Part shown: positions 6,054 through 11,639 of the stretch, piece by piece
Numbering within the stretch: position 1 is the first letter of the stretch
Layout of the letters: each line of letters starts with the position of its first letter
Assembly (NCBI GenBank): GCA_018665625.1
Contig: JABJCF010000362.1
Span: 1 to 11,639 of the forward strand
Reading direction: 5' to 3'
DNA: 11,639 nucleotides
DNA from: Nitrospina sp.
GTDB lineage: Bacteria > Nitrospinota > Nitrospinia > Nitrospinales > VA-1
Program-made: the position numbers and the translations under genes
The notes under the pieces: model-generated
The model's database searches: none
What the model saw: only the letters and a program-made list of their open reading frames with translations
Told to the model about the DNA's origin: nothing

Positions 6054-6227
6054 ATGTTTTATCAAGTACGAGTTCTAGACCCTAAGGGAAATGTTCAAAA
6101 AGTTATGAGTAGTGAGCAATTGAGTAAAAACTTTTGGCAAAATTTTCGAGAAGACGAAGGCAATATGGGTTTTAAAGCACAGAATAATGCAAGACTTTTT
6201 AAAAAAACAAAAAGGTCTAAAAATTAA
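6054..6227 (+). CDS. Small basic protein of 57 residues under sigma-54 control
   Basis: An ATG at 6054 follows the strong ribosome binding site AAGGAG (6041-6046) at seven bases, and the frame is open for 57 codons to TAA at 6225. The product begins MFYQVRVLDPKGNVQKVMSS, continues EQLSKNFWQNFREDEGNMGF, and ends in a lysine-rich tail (KAQNNARLFKKTKRSKN). It has no membrane segment, signal peptide or cysteine. The first 17 residues look like a short beta hairpin (alternating Y-V-V-L, then a PKGN turn), followed by an amphipathic helix with aromatic residues and a positively charged end. I do not recognise the family. The charge suggests binding to nucleic acid or to an acidic partner, but that is a guess. 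The ideal promoter and ribosome binding site are the main evidence that it is expressed. The chemoreceptor gene starts 217 bp downstream and could be in the same transcript. Confidence 0.75.
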   Translation: MFYQVRVLDPKGNVQKVMSSEQLSKNFWQNFREDEGNMGFKAQNNARLFKKTKRSKN

Positions 6228-6235
6228 GATTTACT

Positions 6236-6261
6236 CAGCTAGTTAGCCTATGGGTTAGCTG
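6236..6261 (+). repeat. Weak hairpin and direct repeat after the small gene
   Basis: CAGCTA (6236-6241) can pair with TAGCTG (6256-6261), with a further CC/GG pairing inside. GTTAGC also occurs as a direct repeat at 6242 and 6254. The hairpin is followed by GAAAAAG rather than a T run, so it is not a standard intrinsic terminator. It could stabilise the 3' end of the short transcript. Confidence 0.3.
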
Positions 6262-6351
6262 GAAAAAGAAAAGTATCCGAAATTTTATAAATTGAAGACT
6301 TAGCATTAGTTAATAGTTCTTACTAAATTTTTATCATTAAGTGCAGGTGTA

Positions 6352-6367
6352 TTTGAAATTTTTCAAA
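6352..6367. repeat. 16-bp perfect palindrome upstream of the chemoreceptor gene
   Basis: TTTGAAATTTTTCAAA is a perfect inverted repeat (7-bp arms, 2-bp centre) ending 77 bases before the chemoreceptor ATG. It lies where a promoter for that gene would be expected, and could be an operator. It is all A/T except one G/C pair per arm, in an A+T-rich spacer, so chance is a real alternative. No convincing sigma-70, sigma-28 or sigma-54 promoter is visible in 6228-6444. Confidence 0.3.
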
Positions 6368-6444
6368 AAGGTCTTATCGCATGAATAATATAGTTTCCCC
6401 AAGTATTTAAATTTAAAACGCCTCACAGAAAGATAATAAAAGTT

Positions 6445-9102
6445 ATGAATAATTTGTCTATTGGAAAAAAAATTAGTGGCGGGTTTGCGATTGTTCTCAT
6501 AATCATGGCAGTTATCGTAATGGTCACTATGGGGAAAGTCAGTGACACTAAAAATATTACAGATAGGGTTGCGAAACTACGTACCCCCACGGCTTTAAAT
6601 ACAGGTGAAATGATGAATGGCATCAACCATTCCTTGGCGGCCTTACGTGGATTTATGATTCTTGGGAAAGACAAATTTAAAAAAGAACGCATGAAGGCAT
6701 GGAATGATGAAATAGAACCTTCAATGAAATATATGGAGAAGGTTTCTGCTAACTGGACTGATCCTAAGAATGTAGAAAGTGTAAGGATTATTAAAGCCAA
6801 GCTCGCAGACTTTAAGCAATATCAACAGGAGATAGAAAATATTTCTTCTTCAAAAGATAATTTGCCAGCCACCAAAATCCTGTTATCGGAGGCTGCTCCC
6901 AAAGCAAGTATTCTTCTGACCAATATTACAAAAATTATAAATATAGAAGCTACATTACCTGCCACCCCTCAGCGAAAAGCACTGCTTGGCATGATGGCAG
7001 ATATTCGGGGTACAACGGCTCGGTCTCTAGCCAATATCCGTGCTTATCTATTATCCGGGGATTCGGTATTCAAAGATCGCTTTGATGGAATGTGGACAAA
7101 AAACATTAAGCGTTTTGGAGATTTAACGACGAATAGAAAACAATTGAATGCAGAACAAAAAAGGCTATTTCAAGAATTTACCGATGCTCGCACCGCTTTT
7201 GCACCCTTGCCACCAAAGATGTTTGAAGTTCGAGGGGGGGGAGGATGGAACGTAGCAAATAAATGGCTCGGCACTAAAGCGGCTCCTACAGCGTTTGCGA
7301 TCAAAACTGAGCTCAATTCAATGAAAATCAGCCAGCAAAAATTGTTGGACAATGACATGGCAAAATCTGATCAATTGGGGGCAGAACTCAGTCAATTGTT
7401 ATGGACTTTGTTGATTATCGGTTTGGCATTGGGCAGTATTATTGCCTATTACATAGTTAACGCAATTACTAAGCCTCTCACTCAAATTACCAGCACCATG
7501 CAAGCCCTGTCTAATGGGGATCTCAATCAACAGCAAATGCAGATTAAGTCCAAAGATGAAACGGGTCAGTTGTCGCAAAGCTTCAATGATCTTCTCACAA
7601 ATATTAAATCTCTTATCAGCCACACTCAGGAGATTCTTGCGGGGAATACGGATAACAATCAGTTTGGTGTTAAAGGTGATTTTGATAAATCATTGCAGGA
7701 AATTCTTAAACAAGCCTGTGAGCAAAAGGAAGCTGCTATTTTGAAGGCCGAGCAAGATGAAGCCGCCGCATTGGCAGGTTATACGGCTAAAGCAAATATT
7801 CTTACAGGTACCATGACTTGTGATATGGACTTCAAAGTAACCAGCATGAATCAGTCTACAATTGCCATTCTGGAATCGGTGGAAAAAAATATTCCTGGAG
7901 GAATCAAGGTGAAAGATGTTATTGGGCAAACCATTGATATTTTTCATAAAAACCCATCCGTAAACCGCAATGCATTAAAAGCACTTAAATCGGGTACCCA
8001 GACTGAAGTGGTTATTGAACTTGGTGAAAAAGTTTTACAGATCAACGCTTCTTACATTGCAGATGATGTGGGGAATGGACTGGGCTACCTGGCAGTTTGG
8101 CAAGATATTACAGAAGCAAGGACCGCTCAAGAGCGTGAACGGCAGGCTGCGGAAGAGCTTACGCAAAAAGTGGATTCCATGCTCACCGTAGTTCAAGCAG
8201 CTTCTAACGGAGATCTAACCCGTGAAATTACTGTCAATGGGGATAGCGCAATCGGTCAAATGGGTACAGGTTTGAAAAATTTCATCGATAGTTTGCGTGG
8301 AGATATAGAAAATATTGGAAAAAATGCAGAATCAGTAAGTGCTGCTGCAGAAGAGCTCACAGCGACAAGCGCAACCATGTCTGCCAATGCCGAGGAAACC
8401 TCAGCACAAGCGGGTGTGGTAGCGGCGGCTAGTGAAGAGGTAGGTACTAACGTTCAGACTGTTGCCACAGGCTCAGAAGAAATGTCTTCAAGCATCAGTG
8501 AAATTGCGAATAATGCGACTCAGGCGGCAAAGATATCAAATGAAGCCGTGGAAGTAGCCAGAAGGACTAATGATACTATCAGTACTCTTGGGGAAAGTTC
8601 CAAGCAAATTGGTGAGGTGGTAAAAGTAATTACATCAATTGCAGAGCAAACAAATTTGCTCGCTTTGAATGCAACTATTGAGGCTGCTCGTGCAGGGGAG
8701 GCGGGTAAAGGATTTGCGGTAGTGGCAAATGAAGTAAAAGAACTTGCAAATCAAACCGCAAAAGCCACCGAAGAGATTGGTGGGAAAGTTCAAACGATTC
8801 AGTCCGACACAGGAAATGCAGTCAAAGCGATTGGTGAAATTAGTGCAATAATCAATCAAATAAATGATATTTCCAGCACTATCGCCAGTGCTGTGGAAGA
8901 ACAGAGCGCAACCACTAATGAAATGGCGCGTAATGTAACTGAAGCTGCCAAAGGTGTTGGGGAGATATCTCAAAATATCTCGGGTGTTTCCACAGCGGCA
9001 GAAGAGACAACACAAGGTTCCAGTCAAACTAAAGATGCTGCTGTTGAACTTTCAAAATTAGCAGGTGATCTTCAGGGGCTTGTTACGAAGTTTAAAATTT
9101 AA
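6445..9102 (+). CDS. Methyl-accepting chemotaxis protein with duplicated helical sensor, two HAMPs and PAS-like domain
   Basis: This 885-residue chemoreceptor has a first membrane segment at about 11-30, a large periplasmic region (31-318), a second segment at about 319-339 and a long cytoplasmic part. The sensor region is all-helical and holds an internal repeat: [12 protein letters not shown]...FK (63-79) and [12 protein letters not shown]...FK (194-210) share S-L-A-x-[LI]-R-x-[FY]-x-[IL]-x-G with the same F-K spacing. This suggests two stacked helical-bundle modules like the HBM sensors that bind small organic acids. Then come HAMP 1 (about 339-392), a linker, a PAS-like domain (about 447-557, containing [12 protein letters not shown] and ending at VWQDITEAR), HAMP 2 (about 572-625, [10 protein letters not shown]) and the signalling domain. 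Its tip is E734[18 protein letters not shown] with [15 protein letters not shown], fully conserved. The C-terminus lacks an NWETF-type CheR/CheB tether. The start has only a weak ribosome binding site. No che genes are nearby. A G8 tract lies within the sensor coding region. Confidence 0.93.
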   Translation: MNNLSIGKKISGGFAIVLIIMAVIVMVTMGKVSDTKNITDRVAKLRTPTALNTGEMMNGINHSLAALRGFMILGKDKFKKERMKAWNDEIEPSMKYMEKVSANWTDPKNVESVRIIKAKLADFKQYQQEIENISSSKDNLPATKILLSEAAPKASILLTNITKIINIEATLPATPQRKALLGMMADIRGTTARSLANIRAYLLSGDSVFKDRFDGMWTKNIKRFGDLTTNRKQLNAEQKRLFQEFTDARTAFAPLPPKMFEVRGGGGWNVANKWLGTKAAPTAFAIKTELNSMKISQQKLLDNDMAKSDQLGAELSQLLWTLLIIGLALGSIIAYYIVNAITKPLTQITSTMQALSNGDLNQQQMQIKSKDETGQLSQSFNDLLTNIKSLISHTQEILAGNTDNNQFGVKGDFDKSLQEILKQACEQKEAAILKAEQDEAAALAGYTAKANILTGTMTCDMDFKVTSMNQSTIAILESVEKNIPGGIKVKDVIGQTIDIFHKNPSVNRNALKALKSGTQTEVVIELGEKVLQINASYIADDVGNGLGYLAVWQDITEARTAQERERQAAEELTQKVDSMLTVVQAASNGDLTREITVNGDSAIGQMGTGLKNFIDSLRGDIENIGKNAESVSAAAEELTATSATMSANAEETSAQAGVVAAASEEVGTNVQTVATGSEEMSSSISEIANNATQAAKISNEAVEVARRTNDTISTLGESSKQIGEVVKVITSIAEQTNLLALNATIEAARAGEAGKGFAVVANEVKELANQTAKATEEIGGKVQTIQSDTGNAVKAIGEISAIINQINDISSTIASAVEEQSATTNEMARNVTEAAKGVGEISQNISGVSTAAEETTQGSSQTKDAAVELSKLAGDLQGLVTKFKI
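7234..7241 (+). repeat. G8 homopolymer inside the chemoreceptor sensor region
   Basis: Eight G bases followed by AGGA encode Gly264-Gly267 (RGGGGW) in the second half of the periplasmic domain. Slippage by one base here would truncate the receptor before its second membrane segment. G tracts of about this length are known phase-variation sites in other bacteria, though usually somewhat longer. Confidence 0.6.
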
Positions 9103-9170
9103 ACCTCGAACATTAAGAATGGTACTTTAATGGAAAGAAACAGGAAGGCTCGATGACGGATTGAGTGAGG

Positions 9171-9182
9171 ACTCTGCAGAGT
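9171..9182. repeat. 12-bp perfect palindrome in the chemoreceptor 3' region
   Basis: ACTCTGCAGAGT is self-complementary and lies between the chemoreceptor stop and the terminator, within a stretch where GAGT recurs four times (9163-9203). It has no loop, so it forms only a cruciform or a DNA-binding site. Nothing else in 9103-9236 looks like a gene. Confidence 0.25.
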
Positions 9183-9236
9183 TGACTATTGAGTTCCCTG
9201 AGTTTTTATCCGATGATTTTTTCCTGTTTAGAAAAT

Positions 9237-9273
9237 AAAAAACCCGGACGGTATAGACCGTCCGGGTTTTTTT
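9237..9273. terminator. Bidirectional intrinsic terminator between chemoreceptor and aconitase genes
   Basis: A perfect 12-bp stem (AACCCGGACGGT, loop ATAG, ACCGTCCGGGTT) extends by four A/T pairs on either side. It is flanked by six A on the left and seven T on the right, so both strands have a G+C-rich hairpin followed by a U run. It lies 134 bases after the chemoreceptor stop and 6 bases after the aconitase stop, serving both convergent genes. Confidence 0.93.
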
Positions 9274-9279
9274 ATGCTT

Positions 9280-11538
9280 CTACTTTTGTGATCCGACGTA
9301 GTTTAATGCAGAACCGGCATCAAACCATTTGATCTGATCATCATTCAGTGTGTGATTGACTTCAATGTTATCACTTGATCCGTCTTCATGTTTAGCAGTC
9401 ATTGTTACGGATTTACCAGGAGCTAATTTATCCAAATCAGCAAAACTGATTTTGTCTTTAGCCTGAATTTTATCGTAATCGGCTTTGTTAGCAAAAGTGA
9501 AGGGCAATACTGCTTGTTTCTTCAAGTTCGCTTCAAAAATACGAGCATAAGATGTAGCTACGAAAGCCAAACAACCCATATGTCTGGGTTCCATCGCCGC
9601 ATGTTCACGGCTTGAGCCTTCACCAATGTTTTCTTCGCCGAACGCTACCCAGCCTAATCCCGATTCCTTTAAGTTCCGGGCAATTTTATTCAACTCCTGA
9701 TTTTCTTCTCCAGTAACAGGGTTATTACCCGCTCCTGTTTCAGAATGAAAAGCGTTAGTGGCGCCAAGGAACATATTGTTACTTATGTTATCCAAGTGGC
9801 CTCTAAATTTGAGCCAAGGGCCAGCTTGAGAAATATGATCGGTGGTACATTTGCCTTTCGCTTTAAATAAGACCGGTAGATCTTGATAGTCTTTAACCGG
9901 ATCCTGCTTTGGAAAAGGAGAAAGGATTGCCAAACGTTCACTAGTGGGGCTGACAATAACTTCACCCGACATCGTTGGTGCTTCAAATCCCGCATCTTGA
10001 GGGGTGTAACCATTGGAAGGAAGTACTTCACCTGCAGGGGGCTGGAATTTGAAATCATTGCCATCTTTATCTTTCAAGGTATCCGTCATAGGGTTGAACT
10101 TCATCGATCCCCCGTAAGCCATCGCTACAACTAATTCAGGACTACTGATAAACCCTAATGTTTCTGGGTTGCCATCATTTCTCTTGGCAAAGTTACGGTT
10201 ATATGATGTAAGGATGCTATTTTTGTCACCCTTTTTCATATCTTCCCTTTTCCATTGCCCAATACAAGGACCACAGGCATTGGCTAAAACGGTTGCTCCC
10301 GCATCTTCAAATTCTTTCAAGATGCCATCTCGGATGATAGTCTGGTAAATAGTTTCTGAACCAGGTGTCACCATTAAATTAGATTGAATTTTCACTCCGG
10401 CATCCTTGGCCTGACGGACAAGACTGATAGACCGTGTCATGTCTTCATAACTTGAATTGGTACATGAACCGATTAATGCCGCAGAAAGCTTTTCTGCATA
10501 ACCCTTTTCATCAACTTCAGCGCTCATTGCAGAAACAGGACGACCCAAATCGGGTGTGTGTGGGCCAACAATATGCGGCTCTAGTGTAGATAGATCAATT
10601 TCATAATACTCATCGTAATATTTTTCCGGATCGTTCTGAACAGAAGGATCAGATTGCAGATGCTCAGCATATTGTTTGCAAAGATCGGCAATGGCGCCAC
10701 GATCTGTTGCTCTGAGATACGGATCCATATTTTCATCATAGCCAAAGGTAGAAGTGGTAGCGCCAATTTCTGCTCCCATATTGGTTACTGTGCCTTTACC
10801 TGTCGCACTTAGGCTACGAGCGCCCTCTCCGAAATATTCGACTATTTTTCCGGTACCGCCTTTTACGGTCAACATAGTGGCCACTTTAAGGATAATATCC
10901 TTAGATGCTGTCCAGCCATTCAGTTCTCCTTTAAGGTTGATACCTACCAGCTTCGGCATTTTTGTCATGAAGGGTTGCCCGGTCATAACATCAACTGCAT
11001 CTGCACCCCCAACACCAATCGCGATGGTACCCATTCCGCCTGCATTGGGTGTATGCGAATCTGTTCCTATCATCATGGTTCCCGGTACAGCGTAATTTTC
11101 ATAGACCACCTGATGGATAATACCTGAACCTGGTTTCCAAAATCCCATGCCGTATTTCATTGCAGCCGAGCGCAGGAAGTCATAAACTTCTTTATTTGTT
11201 TCTTCAGCCGCCTTCAGGTCGGCCATAGCACCGGTATAGGCTTGAATTAAATGATCACAGTGAACCGTTGTAGGAACTGCCACCTGCGGCATTTTGGCTG
11301 ATATAAACTGTAAAATAGCCATCTGAGCTGTAGCATCTTGCATGGCTACGCGGTCGGGGCTGAGAAAAATATCGGATACTCCGCGCTCCAATTTTGAATA
11401 ATCCGTACCGGCGGGGAGATGGGCAAATAAGTTTTTCTCCACGACAGTAAGATCGCGACCCAAATTTTTTCGAGCCTCGTCCAGGATTTTTGCGTATGAT
11501 TGATACAGTTTTTCTATGGGTCCAAGTTCCATTAACAT
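9280..11538 (-). CDS. acn: Aconitate hydratase, mitochondrial-type (ACO2-like)
   Basis: This enzyme interconverts citrate and isocitrate through cis-aconitate in the oxidative or reductive TCA cycle, using a 4Fe-4S cluster. From the chosen start the product is 752 residues, as for the mitochondrial aconitase branch and shorter than typical bacterial AcnA or AcnB (about 860-900). Landmarks include DRVAMQDATAQMA (62-74), HCDH (93-96), GTDSHTPNAGGMG (158-170), GSCTNSSYEDM (357-367) and ANACGPCIGQW (419-429). Cys359, Cys422 and Cys425 are the expected cluster ligands. KGKCTTDHIS (561-570) and the active-site GSSREHAA (641-648) are also intact. An upstream GTG at 11547 would add MKS, but that GTG is part of AAGGTGA, an excellent Shine-Dalgarno sequence five bases before the ATG at 11538, so the ATG is preferred; a third ATG at 11532 is possible. 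The gene ends 6 bases before a shared terminator. It appears to be monocistronic. Confidence 0.95.
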   Translation of the reverse strand: MLMELGPIEKLYQSYAKILDEARKNLGRDLTVVEKNLFAHLPAGTDYSKLERGVSDIFLSPDRVAMQDATAQMAILQFISAKMPQVAVPTTVHCDHLIQAYTGAMADLKAAEETNKEVYDFLRSAAMKYGMGFWKPGSGIIHQVVYENYAVPGTMMIGTDSHTPNAGGMGTIAIGVGGADAVDVMTGQPFMTKMPKLVGINLKGELNGWTASKDIILKVATMLTVKGGTGKIVEYFGEGARSLSATGKGTVTNMGAEIGATTSTFGYDENMDPYLRATDRGAIADLCKQYAEHLQSDPSVQNDPEKYYDEYYEIDLSTLEPHIVGPHTPDLGRPVSAMSAEVDEKGYAEKLSAALIGSCTNSSYEDMTRSISLVRQAKDAGVKIQSNLMVTPGSETIYQTIIRDGILKEFEDAGATVLANACGPCIGQWKREDMKKGDKNSILTSYNRNFAKRNDGNPETLGFISSPELVVAMAYGGSMKFNPMTDTLKDKDGNDFKFQPPAGEVLPSNGYTPQDAGFEAPTMSGEVIVSPTSERLAILSPFPKQDPVKDYQDLPVLFKAKGKCTTDHISQAGPWLKFRGHLDNISNNMFLGATNAFHSETGAGNNPVTGEENQELNKIARNLKESGLGWVAFGEENIGEGSSREHAAMEPRHMGCLAFVATSYARIFEANLKKQAVLPFTFANKADYDKIQAKDKISFADLDKLAPGKSVTMTAKHEDGSSDNIEVNHTLNDDQIKWFDAGSALNYVGSQK

Positions 11539-11543
11539 TGACT

Positions 11544-11550
11544 TCACCTT
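11544..11550 (-). promoter_or_regulatory. Shine-Dalgarno sequence deciding the aconitase start
   Basis: On the minus strand this reads AAGGTGA, with five bases (AGTCA) before the ATG at 11538. The in-frame GTG that gives the longest reading frame is embedded in it, so it is unlikely to be the initiation codon. Confidence 0.7.
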
Positions 11551-11582
11551 ATTTTTTTATAGGTTATTGATAAAAAGACCAA

Positions 11583-11594
11583 AAGCTATAGCTT
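11583..11594. repeat. 12-bp perfect palindrome upstream of the aconitase gene
   Basis: AAGCTATAGCTT is a perfect inverted repeat centred about 50 bases before the aconitase ATG, in the only visible space for its promoter. Regulator binding is possible (aconitase genes are often controlled by iron or redox regulators), but the motif matches no operator I can name. No strong -35/-10 pair is visible in 11548-11639; the closest is TTGGTC with TATAAA on the minus strand, at short spacing. Confidence 0.3.
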
Positions 11595-11639
11595 AATTGC
11601 TAAGATTAAATATTTAAGTAACGTTTTTTGAACGGCGCA

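Noticed and set aside
6408..6436. TAAATTTA with AAAGATAA resembling a flagellar sigma-28 promoter before the chemoreceptor gene
   Set aside because: The spacing is 13 rather than 11 and the -10 lacks GCCGATAA, so the match is weak in A+T-rich DNA.
8635..9027. Minus-strand 130-residue frame opposite the chemoreceptor signalling domain
   Set aside because: The opposite strand encodes the highly conserved receptor tip, and the frame is rich in Cys and Phe as typical antisense translation.
10754..11095. Plus-strand 113-residue frame opposite the aconitase gene
   Set aside because: The product is rich in P, V, A and I, as expected from antisense of Gly/Thr/Met-rich aconitase segments; no ribosome binding site.

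Overview
This 11.6 kb window is chromosomal DNA of a Gram-negative bacterium. Evidence for that is an exported M48 protease, a membrane-anchored TPR protein, a sigma-54 enhancer/promoter pair and a membrane chemoreceptor. The DNA is A+T-rich by eye. The mitochondrial-type aconitase and the general style of the proteins fit a marine Nitrospinota or deltaproteobacterial-type lineage, but that placement is an impression, not a result. I see no tRNA, rRNA, CRISPR array, transposase or integrase.

Layout. The left edge holds the 3' end of an extended SDR (3-beta-HSD/epimerase-type) gene on the + strand. It runs tail-to-tail into, and overlaps by 38 bp, a minus-strand pair gpsA-larB that shares an ATGA start/stop junction. 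From a 137-bp divergent promoter region the + strand then carries a likely envelope operon: a TPR membrane protein, an exported M48 metalloprotease with a C-terminal LysM-like domain, and a 61-residue SH3-like protein. The last two are separated by only 5 bp, next to a run of eight C.

The centre is the most interesting part. A complete NtrC/DctD-type sigma-54 activator (receiver, AAA+ with GAFTGA, Fis-type HTH) is followed by a 274-bp gap. That gap contains two matching dyads ACGG-N4-CCGT whose centres lie 32 bp apart (three helical turns), and about 110 bp further on a textbook sigma-54 promoter (TGGCAC-N5-TTGC). A strong ribosome binding site and a short 57-codon gene at 6054-6227 follow. 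I read this as a self-contained regulator/enhancer/promoter/small-protein module.

Downstream is an 885-residue chemoreceptor with a duplicated helical sensor region, two HAMP domains, a PAS-like domain and a standard signalling tip. Its gene contains a G8 tract. It converges on a mitochondrial-type aconitase gene, and the two share one strong bidirectional terminator. The aconitase start is better placed at the ATG at 11538 than at the upstream GTG.

How the genes fit together. The window mixes central metabolism (aconitase, glycerol-3-phosphate dehydrogenase), cofactor synthesis (LarB), envelope quality control (TPR-M48-SH3) and signalling (sigma-54 activator, small target gene, chemoreceptor). 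Only the activator-small gene link is supported by visible regulatory DNA; the other neighbours may simply be adjacent.
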